Below are positions 1 to 9,511 of a DNA stretch of 47,532 bases, in pieces; the first letter of the stretch is position 1; every line of letters begins with the position of its first letter. The stretch is from the NCBI GenBank assembly GCA_021811105.1, contig JAJZPM010000025.1:1-47532 (forward strand). Reading direction: 5' to 3'. A program made the position numbers and the translations under genes. This DNA is from Nitrospirota bacterium (GTDB taxonomy: Bacteria > Nitrospirota > Thermodesulfovibrionia > Thermodesulfovibrionales > UBA6898). The notes under the pieces are model-generated. The model was not told where the DNA came from and did no database searches. It was given only the letters and a program-made list of their open reading frames with translations.

Positions 1-14
1 TGAAACGAACATCC

Positions 15-1652
15 ATGAGCAAGATTTTGTTCTTATTTATGATTGCAGCATCGCTGCCGACATTCTCTACCTTCTCCTTCGCCGACACAGCGAACATTTA
101 TTACGACGACGTTAACCGCGTTGTTCGCGAGGAATACGGGCAGAATATTCCCACTACTTTTACCATTGCCGCTACGGCGGGGACAAACGGGACTATTTCT
201 CCAGCCGGTACCACCACTGTAAACAAGGGGGCAAGCCAGACATTCTCGGCATCTCCCACTACACCCGGCTATCATGTCGCGGATGTCCTAGCAGACGGCG
301 TATCCGTCCTGTCCCGATGTACCTGGGTGGGTTCAACTGCTTCGTATACGTTTACAAATATAACAACGGACCATGAGATAAGTGCAACCTTTACGAATAC
401 ATACAAGGTGACGCCATCAGCCGGAGATTATGGCGGCATTAACCCTAATACGGTTCAAACGGTGGCTTATAACTCAACTCCTTCGTTTACAGTATCACCG
501 AATACAGGTTATCATGCGGCAATTGGAGGCACCTGCGGAGGAACGCTAACAGGAAATACCTATACGACAAATCCGATTACCGCGGACTGCACCGTGGCAG
601 CGACCTTCGATATCAACCAGTACTCGGTATCTGCGGGCATTTCAGGGGGTAATGGAACCCTCGATGTTACTACTCCTTCACCTCAGACGGTAAACTATAA
701 TTCAACGACATCATTCAAATTTAACGCCAATGCCGGCTACCATGTCTCGAACGTCACCGGCTGTTTTCGTGCGGACTACAGCAACTCAGACAATGGCGTA
801 TCCAGCTACACTTACACAACTGGTCCGGTTATCGATAATTGTACGGTGACCGCAAGCTTTGCAAGAAACCGATACCAGGTTACTGCCTCGGCGGGTCCAA
901 ACGGAAGTCTGGACGCATCCACTCCTTCACCTCAGACAATAAGTTACAACGGGACTACCAGTTTCACATTCGATTCAAATACTGATTATCATATCGGCAG
1001 CATAGAGGGATGCTGGGGGACGCCATATACTAACACTTCTCCGGCTGTCACAAGCTATCCGTATTCAACAGGTCCGATAACCGCAGACTGCATGGTTATG
1101 GCGACTTTTGTCATTAACCCGCCCGTTGCCAGTTTCGTGATCCTTGGATCAAAACCAAGTTCTGGAAAGGTACCTTTACAGGTTAGTTTCCAGGACACTT
1201 CAACGCCCGCTGCTTCATCATGGCATTGGGACTTTGGAGACGGCACCTATAGTACAGAACAAAATCCTGTTCATGTTTTTGAAACGTATGGAAGCGGTAG
1301 TTATTCAGTTAAACTCACTGCGATAAATGACGGCGGTTCTTCCGGTTCTGCTCCGCAAAGTGTAATTGTACTTGCCTGCGATAATCCTCAAAGCGTCAAA
1401 CTTTCCAGCTCGATAACGCAGTACACGAGTATTTCTACAGCTCTTGGTGACGCCGCAGGAGGGGATACGATACAAAGTCAGGCCATTCACTTTACGGAGA
1501 GCGTCAGCGTCGATAAAGACATCATATTTGACGGCGGCTATGATTGCGATATAGCGGAGAAGGTGGGAAATACGACGATAAAAGGGGCAACGGCCCCGTC
1601 GCTCTCGATAGACACAGGCTCCGCAACGATGGATGGAATTTCAGTCGAGTAA
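15..1652 (+). CDS. Secreted InlB-type repeat and PKD-domain protein, C-terminus apparently cut short
   Basis: The 545-residue protein starts with a Sec signal peptide (about residues 1-23, hydrophobic core then SFA-D). The short YYDDVNRVVREEYG segment that follows resembles linkers of extracellular repeat proteins. Four Listeria/Bacteroides-type beta repeats of about 75-85 residues follow (roughly 50-370). Each has a G-x-NG-x-(I/L) strand, a Y-(N/D)-(S/G)-(T)-x-S-F segment, a GYH or DYH motif and an A-T-F end. A PKD domain (about 372-455, motif WDFGDGTYS and NPVHVF) comes next. The last 85 residues look like the start of a parallel beta-helix (ISTALGDAAGGDTI, NTTIKG), but the frame stops after only two or three rungs. 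A surface or secreted adhesive role is inferred. No partner gene is adjacent and the start of its transcription unit lies outside the window. Confidence 0.75.
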   Translation: MSKILFLFMIAASLPTFSTFSFADTANIYYDDVNRVVREEYGQNIPTTFTIAATAGTNGTISPAGTTTVNKGASQTFSASPTTPGYHVADVLADGVSVLSRCTWVGSTASYTFTNITTDHEISATFTNTYKVTPSAGDYGGINPNTVQTVAYNSTPSFTVSPNTGYHAAIGGTCGGTLTGNTYTTNPITADCTVAATFDINQYSVSAGISGGNGTLDVTTPSPQTVNYNSTTSFKFNANAGYHVSNVTGCFRADYSNSDNGVSSYTYTTGPVIDNCTVTASFARNRYQVTASAGPNGSLDASTPSPQTISYNGTTSFTFDSNTDYHIGSIEGCWGTPYTNTSPAVTSYPYSTGPITADCMVMATFVINPPVASFVILGSKPSSGKVPLQVSFQDTSTPAASSWHWDFGDGTYSTEQNPVHVFETYGSGSYSVKLTAINDGGSSGSAPQSVIVLACDNPQSVKLSSSITQYTSISTALGDAAGGDTIQSQAIHFTESVSVDKDIIFDGGYDCDIAEKVGNTTIKGATAPSLSIDTGSATMDGISVE

Positions 1653-1939
1653 GGACGGCGAACCCTCCATGATTCCCAAAATATCGCCGTTCTGCGGAGG
1701 GCGTCCCTAACCCCGATCCCCAAGGGGCGCCCTCCACCCTCTTATACTTTTCCGGCGGCATTTTCGAGTCTGAATGCGAGGCGTTGAATCTGTAATGACC
1801 TTCCCGAGTGTAATGCCATGCAGGGCCAGCCTCAGGGGGCGGCCGGAAAGGGCGGGATGAGCGGCCTGAATCCCGGAATAGGCACTGGAGGCGGGAGAAA
1901 ATGGATTGTAAGTGATCCTGCAGGCGGAGAAAAACGCGA
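1653..1939. other. Non-coding gap between two convergent genes
   Basis: These 287 bases separate the ends of the repeat protein and nfnB. No frame resembles a known protein, and translation past the stop at 1650-1652 does not restore the beta-helix pattern. The stretch holds a 7-bp inverted repeat (ACGGCGA at 1655-1661, TCGCCGT at 1684-1690) and a strong GC hairpin at 1696-1735. Confidence 0.5.
1696..1735. terminator. GC-rich hairpin between convergent genes
   Basis: GGAGGGCGTCCC (1696-1707) pairs with GGGGCGCCCTCC (1724-1735), giving 12 pairs including one T-G wobble and a 16-base loop. No uridine run follows on either strand, so it is not a textbook intrinsic terminator. Its place between convergent genes favours transcript-end formation or stabilisation. 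Confidence 0.45.
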
Positions 1940-3367
1940 TTACACGGGTTCGGCAGCGGCGTCTTTCCCGGTGACATATTTATGGATGGCCTTGGCTGCT
2001 TTTCTGCCCGCGCCCATTGCGGATATCACAGTCGCCGAGCCTGTCACGATGTCCCCGCCGGCGAACACGCCTTTTTTGTTGGTGCGGCCGGTATCCGCAT
2101 CAGCGACAATGTATCCTTTCCCGGACAATGTGAGGTCCTTCGTGCTCTGCGGTATCAGAGGATTGGCAGTGGTGCCGACCGCAATGATCATCACGTCCAG
2201 GGGGATCTGAAACTCCGATCTCTTTATCGCCATAGGACGTCTCCGCCCCGATTCGTCAGGGCTGCTCAGTTCCATGCGAACGCACTCTGCTGCCTTTACC
2301 CATCCATCCTGTCCGATAATCCTGATCGGGCTGGTAAGCATTTCGAAATGGATCCCTTCCTCTCTTGCGTGGAGTACTTCTTCCTTCCTCGCCGGCATTT
2401 CTGCTTCGGACCGACGGTAGATGACGGACGCCTCTTCGGCGCCAAGCCTGAGCGCGGTTCTCACCGCATCCATCGCCACATTCCCGCCCCCCACGACGGC
2501 AACGCGGCGGCCTTTGATGATCGGGGTATCGTATTCAGGGAACGTATAGGCTTTCATCAAATTGGCACGCGTCAGGAATTCATTGGCGGAATAGACGCCG
2601 TTCAGATTTTCTCCCTCAATGTTCATAAAATTGGGGAGTCCCGCTCCCGTGCCGATAAAACAGGCATCGTACTTCTCCAGTAATTCATCGACGGCAATGA
2701 GTTTCCCTATCACGGCGTTCATCACAAACTCTATGCCCATCTTTTTCAAGAGTTCGATCTCCGCAGCCACAATATTCTTGGGCAGGCGGAACTCCGGGAT
2801 GCCGTAAAGAAGCACTCCCCCCGCTTCATGGAGCGCCTCGAATATCGTCACGCTATGCCCCCATCTTGCAAGGTCGTATGCGCAGGTGAGACCTGAGGGG
2901 CCGCTCCCTATCACCGCCACTTTCCTGCCGGTGCGGCCGGCCACAGACGGCAGGCATACCCGGCAGGTGCTGTGTTCTAAGTCGGCGGCAAAACGCTCGA
3001 GGCGACCTATACTCACCGGTTCGCTCTTTTTGCCGAGGAGGCAAAGCTTTTCGCACTGCTCCTCCTGCGGACAGACCCGTCCGCACACCGCCGGCAGAAG
3101 GTTCTTCTCCTTAATGATCTCGATCGCCCTTTGAAAATTTCCTTCTCTCACCTCCCTGATGAACTGCGGGATAGGGACATTGACGGGACATCCCTTCACG
3201 CATGAGGGCTCCTTGCACTGGAGACAGCGTTCAGCCTCCTTCACTGCCAGTTCGGGGGTATACCCGAGCGCTACCTCTTCGAAATTCGTGCGTCGCCGCA
3301 GAGGGTCCTGTTCCGGTGCAGCTATTTTGTGGGAAATGATCTTAGCTTTACTTTTTACCTTGTCCAT
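1940..3367 (-). CDS. nfnB: NfnB/SudA-type NADPH oxidoreductase, glutamate synthase small-subunit family
   Basis: The 475-residue flavoprotein belongs to the GltD family. The N-terminus carries iron-sulfur cysteines (CLQCKEPSCVKGCP near 48-61 and CGRVCPQEEQCEKLC near 95-109). A first dinucleotide fold (GSGPSGLTCAYDLARWG, FAD) and a second one (VVGGGNVAMDAVRTA, NADPH) follow, then the FAD-contacting GVFAGGDIVTG near the C-terminus. No glutamate synthase large subunit is nearby. The gene follows the FAD/2Fe-2S subunit at 3401-4246 by 33 bases, the usual layout of NfnAB (electron-bifurcating NADH-dependent ferredoxin:NADP oxidoreductase) or sulfide dehydrogenase SudBA. In an anaerobe with formate dehydrogenase and Fhs, balancing NADH, NADPH and reduced ferredoxin is the likely job. 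Bifurcation versus sulfide dehydrogenase activity cannot be decided from sequence. Confidence 0.9.
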   Translation of the reverse strand: MDKVKSKAKIISHKIAAPEQDPLRRRTNFEEVALGYTPELAVKEAERCLQCKEPSCVKGCPVNVPIPQFIREVREGNFQRAIEIIKEKNLLPAVCGRVCPQEEQCEKLCLLGKKSEPVSIGRLERFAADLEHSTCRVCLPSVAGRTGRKVAVIGSGPSGLTCAYDLARWGHSVTIFEALHEAGGVLLYGIPEFRLPKNIVAAEIELLKKMGIEFVMNAVIGKLIAVDELLEKYDACFIGTGAGLPNFMNIEGENLNGVYSANEFLTRANLMKAYTFPEYDTPIIKGRRVAVVGGGNVAMDAVRTALRLGAEEASVIYRRSEAEMPARKEEVLHAREEGIHFEMLTSPIRIIGQDGWVKAAECVRMELSSPDESGRRRPMAIKRSEFQIPLDVMIIAVGTTANPLIPQSTKDLTLSGKGYIVADADTGRTNKKGVFAGGDIVTGSATVISAMGAGRKAAKAIHKYVTGKDAAAEPV

Positions 3368-3400
3368 CTTCCTCGGCGCAAATACTTGGCATGAGATTAT

Positions 3401-4246
3401 TCATTGGCACACCGCGTCTTCATGCCGTTTTTTCCACTCTTCGAATGATTTTTTTTCATCGGTCACGTACGCCTTCTGTCGGTTCATCAGCACGTCCCAG
3501 TCGACCTCGTGACCGTCGAAATCAGGACCGTCGGTGCAGGCAAAGCGGGTCTTTCCCCCCACCAAAACCCTGCAGCCCCCGCACATGCCCGTGCCGTCGA
3601 TCATGATGGGGTTCAGGCTGACGATCGTCTTGACCCCGAAAGGCTGGCTTGTACTGCTCGCAAACTTCATCATTACGGGCGGGCCGATAGCCACAATGAG
3701 ATCGGCTGCATGCTGCTGCAACTTCTGTTTTAGGGCGTCTGTGACCACGCCCTTAATGCCTTTGCTGCCGTCATCGGTCGTAATCAGGACTTCGTCGCAC
3801 ACCTCCCGCATCTCTTTTTCATAAATCAGGAGGTCCTTGCTCCGCGCCCCGAGTACGGCAGTCACTTCATTTCCCTCGGCCTTGAAAGCCTTTGCGATGG
3901 GCAAGAGGGGGGCGACGCCGAATCCTCCTCCCACGAGGATTACCCTGCCTACTTTTTCGATGTGGGTCGGCTGACCAAGCGGCCCGCACACATCGAGGAT
4001 ATCCTTGCCCTCAGTGAGCGTGGACATTTCCGATGTTGTCTTCCCGACCGACATCACCATGAGACTGATCGTTCCTTCTTGTGGATTTATGTCGGCGAGA
4101 GAAAGTGGTATCCGTTCCCCTTCCTTATTGAGGCGGACAATCACGAACTGGCCTGGTTTGGCCTTCCCAGCGATCAGGGGGGCATCGAGCTTGTAATAAA
4201 AGATATCCGGAAAGCGGACCAATTTCTTTTGAATTATTTTTGCCAT
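3401..4246 (-). CDS. nfnA: NfnA/SudB-type ferredoxin-NADP reductase subunit
   Basis: The 281-residue protein is of the dihydroorotate dehydrogenase electron-transfer (PyrK-like) family. The FAD-binding barrel includes RIPLSLADINPQEGTI, the NAD-binding fold starts at VILVGGGFGVAPLLPIAKA, and a 2Fe-2S cluster is held by the C-terminal cysteines of GTGMCGGCRVLVGGKTRFAC. It is the first gene of the nfnAB pair. In Nfn complexes this subunit carries NAD(H) and the FAD that exchanges electrons with the large subunit. The ATG at 4246 has no Shine-Dalgarno sequence. A TAAAAT box ends six bases before it (4253-4258), so the mRNA may begin at or next to the start codon. SudB is the alternative name for the same family. 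Confidence 0.9.
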   Translation of the reverse strand: MAKIIQKKLVRFPDIFYYKLDAPLIAGKAKPGQFVIVRLNKEGERIPLSLADINPQEGTISLMVMSVGKTTSEMSTLTEGKDILDVCGPLGQPTHIEKVGRVILVGGGFGVAPLLPIAKAFKAEGNEVTAVLGARSKDLLIYEKEMREVCDEVLITTDDGSKGIKGVVTDALKQKLQQHAADLIVAIGPPVMMKFASSTSQPFGVKTIVSLNPIMIDGTGMCGGCRVLVGGKTRFACTDGPDFDGHEVDWDVLMNRQKAYVTDEKKSFEEWKKRHEDAVCQ

Positions 4247-4252
4247 TTTTTT

Positions 4253-4258
4253 ATTTTA
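4253..4258 (-). promoter_or_regulatory. Candidate -10 box of nfnAB
   Basis: TAAAAT on the minus strand lies six bases before the nfnA ATG. No good -35 hexamer is visible 16-18 bases upstream, so the call rests on the -10 and on the lack of a ribosome-binding site. Confidence 0.35.
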
Positions 4259-4339
4259 ACTTATTCATATTAATCTTTGGGCGGAGGACGGAAACACCCG
4301 GAAGCATGAAATGACAGGGAAGTACTCACCGGGAAATTA

Positions 4340-4371
4340 GTCCGGGCGGGGCATGCACTCCCCGCCCGGAC
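4340..4371 (-). terminator. Perfect 12-bp hairpin after fhs
   Basis: GTCCGGGCGGGG (4340-4351) and CCCCGCCCGGAC (4360-4371) pair without mismatch around an 8-base loop, 17 bases beyond the fhs stop codon. The following minus-strand bases are TAATTTCC, so the uridine tract is poor. It likely ends or protects the fhs transcript. Confidence 0.6.
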
Positions 4372-4387
4372 ATTCTTAGGAGTATTA

Positions 4388-6151
4388 TTAGAACAGTCCG
4401 CTCACCTTTCCGGTATTGACGTCGACGTCGATCCTTCTGAATGCAGGATTTGAACTCGTTCCCGGCATGAGGCTGATAGTCCCGGCGCAGGGGCAAAGGA
4501 ACTTGGCGCCGGAATAGATCAGGACGTCCCTGATAGGCAGAGTCCAGCCCTTCGGCACTCCCTTAAGGGCGGGGTCGTGAGTGAGACTCAGGTGTGTCTT
4601 GACCATCATGGTGGCATAGTCAGCGTATTTCGGATCGTCTTCAAGCATCTTGGCCTTTGCTTCGGCCTCCGGCAGCCATGAGACCCCGTTGGCTCCGTAT
4701 ACTTCCTTTGCAATGAGCGCCACGCGATCGCGCAGTTTCATTTCCAGAGGATAGAGGAAGGTAAAGTCGTTCTTGTCTTTGCACGCATCGATGACCGCAT
4801 CCGCCAGTTCGAGCGCACCCTCACCGCCCCTGAGCCAGTGCTGCGATTCGGCGCACCGTGCTCCCGCGGCTTCAGCGGCTTTTTTGACCACGGCAACCTC
4901 GGCATCTGTGTCAGTATAAAAACGATTGATGCATACCACCGGGTTAATGCCGGACTTCCGGATGACCTGTATCATGTGGACCATGTTTGCGCAGCCTTTT
5001 TCCACGAGAGCAATATTCTCCTTTGTGTACTCTTCCGGCAATGCCTTGCCCGCCACGACTTTGGGACCGCCGCCGTGCATCTTCAGGGCACGGACAGTGG
5101 TGGTCAGTACCGACACATGAGGTTTTAGGCCGCTGAAACGGCACTTGACATTCCAGAATTTTTCAAAGCCGATGTCCGCGGCGAATCCGCTCTCGGTCAC
5201 GTGGTAGTCGAACAGTTTCAGCCCGACGCGGTCGGCTATGATGGAGGACTGACCCACCGCTATGTTGGCAAACGGCCCCGCGTGCACAAAGCACGGGTTA
5301 TATTCGGCCGTGCACATCAGGGTCGGGTTAATCGTATTTCGCATGAAGGCAGTCATGGCGTTGCCGACTTCGAGATCGCCCGTCGTCACAGGTTGGCCGC
5401 TCTTGTCAAAGGCAACGGTGATGCTATTCAGGCGCCGTTTGAGGTCTGCGAGATCGTTCGCCACGGAAAGAATGGCCATACACTCTGAGCCCACTGCGAT
5501 ACCGAACTTCGATTGCATCATGAAGCCGTCCTGCCGTCCTCCGATCCCGATAATGATATTACGGAGACTCTGGGCGCAGAAGTCCATAATCCAGCCCATC
5601 TCCACACGGGTGGGGTCTATATTGAGACGCCTCATCTTGGTAAGACGCTCCAGTTGCTCGTCGTTGTAATTGCGCTCGTGCTGCATCCGTGCGGTGACGG
5701 CGACCATCGCAAGGTTGTGGGCGTTCATGATGTCGTTGATGTCGCCGGTGAGTCCGAGGGAAAACTCGGTCATCGGAATCAGCAGGGAGTTGCCGCCGCC
5801 GGCCGCGGTGCCCTTTACGTTCATCGTAGGTCCGCCGGACGGCTGGCGCAGCGCCCCGCCTACGTTTACGCCGCGCTTACCCAGGCCCTCCATCAGGCCG
5901 CAGGAGGTGGTGCTTTTGCCTTCGCCAAGTGGGGTAGGGGTAATAGCGGTTACCTCGATGTACTTGCCGTCAGGCTTGCCTTTGAGGCGGTCGATGACTT
6001 TGAGAAAGTCAATCTTGGCGAGGCGGCCCATCGGGAGCATCTCGTCCTTGTGCAATCCTAACCGCTCCCGCCACTCTTCCGGAGTGGGCATGTTCTTCTC
6101 GGCTTCCTCGGAAATCTGCCAGTCAGCTAATTTTGTTGCATCATACGGCAT
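4388..6151 (-). CDS. fhs: Formate-tetrahydrofolate ligase
   Basis: This enzyme joins formate to tetrahydrofolate with ATP, giving 10-formyl-THF, the second step of the methyl branch of the Wood-Ljungdahl pathway and a C1 source for purine synthesis (purN is in the window). The ATP-binding loop [16 protein letters not shown] and the [20 protein letters not shown] block identify it. The chosen ATG at 6151 gives 587 residues ([12 protein letters not shown]) and has AGGAGG seven bases upstream; an ATG 24 bases earlier has no such site and overlaps it. The protein is somewhat longer than clostridial enzymes (about 556), as seen in several anaerobic proteobacterial and Nitrospirota forms. It stands alone between nfnAB and the formate dehydrogenase locus. 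Confidence 0.96.
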   Translation of the reverse strand: MPYDATKLADWQISEEAEKNMPTPEEWRERLGLHKDEMLPMGRLAKIDFLKVIDRLKGKPDGKYIEVTAITPTPLGEGKSTTSCGLMEGLGKRGVNVGGALRQPSGGPTMNVKGTAAGGGNSLLIPMTEFSLGLTGDINDIMNAHNLAMVAVTARMQHERNYNDEQLERLTKMRRLNIDPTRVEMGWIMDFCAQSLRNIIIGIGGRQDGFMMQSKFGIAVGSECMAILSVANDLADLKRRLNSITVAFDKSGQPVTTGDLEVGNAMTAFMRNTINPTLMCTAEYNPCFVHAGPFANIAVGQSSIIADRVGLKLFDYHVTESGFAADIGFEKFWNVKCRFSGLKPHVSVLTTTVRALKMHGGGPKVVAGKALPEEYTKENIALVEKGCANMVHMIQVIRKSGINPVVCINRFYTDTDAEVAVVKKAAEAAGARCAESQHWLRGGEGALELADAVIDACKDKNDFTFLYPLEMKLRDRVALIAKEVYGANGVSWLPEAEAKAKMLEDDPKYADYATMMVKTHLSLTHDPALKGVPKGWTLPIRDVLIYSGAKFLCPCAGTISLMPGTSSNPAFRRIDVDVNTGKVSGLF

Positions 6152-6263
6152 AGTACGTCCTCCTTTTGCGTGCATGATATTTCCGTAACAGCAGGTTTTC
6201 GGTCAATAGGGTAATTAGGTCACTTACAAACGAAATATTCCGTGCAAGTCGCGGCCCCATCAC

Positions 6264-6713
6264 TTAATAACTGATGAGTGCATTCAAGAACTTGTCGTTC
6301 ATCCGCCTGAGGTTCTTGCACATCACAAGAGCGATCTTCTTCATGATTTTGAACGCAAGTGCGGGATCGTCCTTTTCCATCTTCTCAAAATCTTCCTTGC
6401 CCAGGAGGAGTATCTCGGTGTCTTCCACGGCAAACGCCGAGGCCTCGTGTTTTCTTTTTTCGAGGATCGAGAGTTCGCCGAAAAAATGCCCTTTCGTGAA
6501 AGCCGCGAGGGTCTGTTTCCAGCCGTCTGTCGTTACCTTCGAAATCTCGACTTTGCCCGAATGGATAAGGTAAAGCCCCTTTGTGTCTTCCTTTTCCTTG
6601 AAAATGGCTTCACCTTTTTTCATATGGAGCCTCCGGATCGCCTTGGACATCCTGGTCAGCTCCTGGGTATTGAGATCCTCAAGAAGAACCTGCTGTTTCA
6701 ATAACTTGTTCAT
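6264..6713 (-). CDS. Orphan cyclic-nucleotide-binding domain protein
   Basis: The 149 residues hold a single Crp/PKA-type cNMP-binding barrel (about 20-130), with KKGEAIFKEKEDTKGLYLIHSGKVEIS and the phosphate-binding-cassette segment FFGELSILEKRKHEASA. No helix-turn-helix follows, so it is not a Crp/Fnr transcription factor. The last 20 residues (ALVMCKNLRRMNDKF) look like a dimerisation helix. AAGGAG lies eight bases before the ATG. It sits between the formate dehydrogenase operon and fhs on the same strand, which suggests a sensory role for C1 metabolism, but no output domain is visible. Whether it binds a nucleotide is uncertain: the cassette lacks the usual arginine-alanine-threonine order. 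Confidence 0.85.
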   Translation of the reverse strand: MNKLLKQQVLLEDLNTQELTRMSKAIRRLHMKKGEAIFKEKEDTKGLYLIHSGKVEISKVTTDGWKQTLAAFTKGHFFGELSILEKRKHEASAFAVEDTEILLLGKEDFEKMEKDDPALAFKIMKKIALVMCKNLRRMNDKFLNALISY

Positions 6714-6759
6714 GCCTATTCTCCTTAGGCCTGAGCTTTTTTCCCCAGGCTTAGATAAT

Positions 6760-6774
6760 CAGGTATTTTACCTG
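6760..6774. promoter_or_regulatory. Perfect dyad upstream of the cNMP-binding gene
   Basis: CAGGTA and TACCTG flank three bases in the gap between fdhA and the cNMP-domain gene. The minus-strand centre includes TAAAAT, a possible -10, so a regulator bound here would cover a promoter. A role as small hairpin is equally possible. Confidence 0.35.
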
Positions 6775-6827
6775 TTTTGAAAGAAAAAGGAAAAAATAAA
6801 AAAATGTCAGCGCTGCAAAGTTCCGGA

Positions 6828-9506
6828 TTACTGCCCGCCGTGCCCGGTCTCAATTTTCACGGCGCAGACCTTTAGTTCAGGTATCTTGCAGACCGGATCG
6901 AGTTGGGGGTTGGTCAGTATATTCGCGGCGGCCTCCCTATAATGGAAGGGAATAAATACTAATCCCTCATAGGGTCTTTCGGAGACAAGGGCCCTGAGGT
7001 CGATGCTCCCTCTCCTGGAAGTGACCCTCACTGTATCACCATCGGCTATCTTGAGCCTTTCGGCATCTGCTGGATTTATTTCGACATAGGCTTCGGGCGC
7101 CACAATATTCAATTCTTTAACTTTTCTGGTCATGGAGCCCGTATGATACTGAAAGAGCTGCCTCCCCGTGGTGAGTATAAACGGATATTCTTTGTCGGGC
7201 AGCTCCTTAGACGGCTCATAGCGCACCGGAGTGAACGAGGCTTTACCTCTTGGGAAGCCGCCCTTAAAGAGATACGGCGTCCCGGGATGGTCGAGCGTCG
7301 GGCAGGGCCACTGGAGCCCCCATTTTTCGATTCTGCCGTAGGTGATTCCCGCTACCGCCGGCCAGAGTCCCCCTATCTCTCGCAACACTTCTTCGATGAG
7401 ATTATATTTCATGTCGTATCCCATGCGTCTCGACAGCTCAAGGATGATCGCAGAATCCTCTCTTGCCTTCCCGGGAGGGTTCAGTGCCTTTTTTACCCTC
7501 TGGACCCTTCTCTCGGTGTTGGTAAAGGTGCCGTCTTTTTCTGCGAAACACGCAGAAGGAAGGACCACATCGGCAAGCTGCGCTGTTTCTGTCATAAAAA
7601 TATCCTGAACCACGAGGAACTCAAGGTTCTTCAAGGCCTTTACGGTGTGGTGCGTATCAGGATCGCTCATCACAGGGTTTTCTCCCATGATATACAGCGC
7701 CTTTACCTTATCTTCCATAGCGGCATTCATCATCTCTGTCGCCGTAAGGCCCGGTTTGTCAGAAAGTTTTGCGTCCCAGGCGGTCTCGAACTTGGCCCGT
7801 ATGCTTGGCAGGTCTACCCTCTGATAACCGGGATATTGATTCGGGATGCAGCCCATGTCGGTCGCGCCCTGGACATTGTTCTGTCCCCTCAGGGGGTTCA
7901 CCCCGGTACTCTCCCTCCCGAGGTTGCCGGTCATAAGGGCGAGGTTTGCTATTGCGAAGACGTTCTGCGTGCCGTGCGCATGCTGCGTAATGCCCATGGT
8001 GTAATAGATCGCCGGTCTTTTTGCCTCTCCGTATAATAGGGCCGCCCTCACAATATCCTTTTTGGGTACCCCCGTGATCTTCTCGACCTTTTCCGGAGAG
8101 TAGTCAGCGAGACTTTTCCTGAAGGTGTCGAAGCCCTCGGTCCATTCCGTTACAAAGCCTTTGTCTACCATTTGCTCTTGCAGCAGCACATGCATCATCC
8201 CGTTGAGCAGGGCCACATCGGTTCCGGGTCTATGCTGCATCCAGACAGTAGAAAAGCGGACGAGATTTATTTTCCTCGGGTCGGCAACGATGATCTTTGC
8301 ACCCTTTCTCACCGCCTTTTTCATCCTCAGGCCGATGATCGGGTGGGTCTCGGTGGTGTTCGAGCCTATGACGAAGAGGACGTCGTTATTCTCGATCTCC
8401 GGGATCGAATTGGTCATCGCCCCCGATCCGAATACAGTGGCCAGACCGGCCACAGTTGCGCTGTGTCAGAGACGGGCGCAGTGATCGACGTTGTTCGTTC
8501 CCACCGCGGCCCTCATGAACTTTTGGAAGAGGTAATTCTCCTCGTTCGTGCACCTTGCTGACGAGAGCCCGGCGATAGAATCCGCGCCGTACTTTGCTTT
8601 TACTTTCCCGAGCCTGTCCGCAATGAAGTCAAGAGCTTCATCCCAGGTAGCCTCCTTCAACTTGCCTTCTTCCCTGATAAAGGGCGTTTTCAGCCTAGCG
8701 GCGTTGTTGATGAAGCTGTATCCGAAACGTCCCTTGGGGCAGAGCCATCCTTCATTAAGAGTGTCTTCTCTGGAAGAGACACGGATGACCTCATTCCTTC
8801 TCACGTGGAGCGTAATGCTGCACCCGCAGCCGCAGTAAGGGCAGATCGTTTCGATCTCCTTAATATCCTTCTGCCGGCCCCTCTGTCCCCACGCCTTTCC
8901 GGTCAGGGCACCTGTGGGGCAGACCGAAACGCACTGACCGCAGAATTCGCAATCAAGGTTTTTTTCGAAAGGGGGGCAAACTTTTGCATTGAAGCCCCTG
9001 TAAGCGATGTCTATCGCACCAACACCCTGCACCTCGTCGCAAATGCGGACACATTTCCCGCAGAGAATACATTTTTCCATGTTTCTTTCGATGAACGGAT
9101 TGTCATCTTTCTTGGCATAGACCCTTCGTTCGCCGTCCAACCGGTTCTCTCTTATGCCGTAGAAATACGCAAGTTCCTGAAGCGTGCAGTCGCCCGCTTT
9201 CTCGCAGACCATACAGTCATTCGGATGGTCCGACAGTATCAGTTCAAGGATCGTCTTGCGCAGTTTCTCGATAGTGGGGGACGTTGTCGTGACCTCCATC
9301 CCCGCTGTAACCGGCGTTGTACAGGATGTCACTGGTCTGTTGATTCCCTTCACGTCAACGATGCAAAGCCTGCAGCCGCCGTAGGGCGTGAGTTTAGGGT
9401 GATGGCAGAGGGTGGGGATGGGAATATCGGCGAACCTCGCCGCATCCAGAATAGTCGTCCCCTCAGGGACCGAAACCGGCAAACCATTTATGCTCAGGTC
9501 TATCAT
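6828..9506 (-). CDS. fdhA: Selenocysteine formate dehydrogenase catalytic subunit, NAD-linked type
   Basis: The frame is read through a UGA at 8466-8468 as selenocysteine 347, giving 892 residues. In order: 2Fe-2S plant-type domain (C34, C45, C48, C62), a NuoG-like His-Cys cluster (H94, C98, C101, C107), two 4Fe-4S clusters (C146-C156 and C186-C196), then the molybdopterin domain with its own 4Fe-4S motif (C222, C225, C229, C256). The UGA lies in NVDHCARL-U-HSATVAGL, exactly where FdhF-type enzymes carry Sec or Cys. The C-terminal guanine-dinucleotide domain contains FILTTGRQLFQYHTG. The cytoplasmic enzyme interconverts formate and CO2. The adjacent NuoF/NuoE-like subunits, five bases upstream, supply FMN and NAD. 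Selenium and molybdenum or tungsten are required; the selABCD genes and tRNA-Sec must lie elsewhere. An ordinary ORF call splits this gene at 8466. Confidence 0.95.
8430..8468 (-). promoter_or_regulatory. SECIS hairpin for selenocysteine insertion in fdhA
   Basis: On the minus strand GTGGCC (8453-8448) pairs with GGCCAC (8442-8437) around the five-base loop GGTCT (8447-8443). Below the stem are a U-U mismatch and then C-G and A-U pairs. The loop begins 18 bases after the UGA. The loop sequence and the 18-base spacing match, from memory, the E. coli fdhF SECIS bound by SelB. Confidence 0.88.
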
Positions 9507-9511
9507 AGTTC

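Noticed and set aside
670-940. Repeated DNA segments (ACTCCTTCACCTCAGAC at two places) as a mobile or CRISPR-like repeat
   Set aside because: They are equivalent positions of adjacent protein repeats in one gene, with no spacers of constant length.
1522-2210. Open frames on both strands around 1522-1977 and 1818-2210
   Set aside because: They overlap the ends of two recognised genes and show low-complexity, unrelated translations; treated as chance frames.
8453-8480. fdhA as two genes or a pseudogene split by a stop codon
   Set aside because: The stop is UGA at the conserved Sec/Cys site and is followed by a hairpin of SECIS form and spacing; both halves stay in the same frame.
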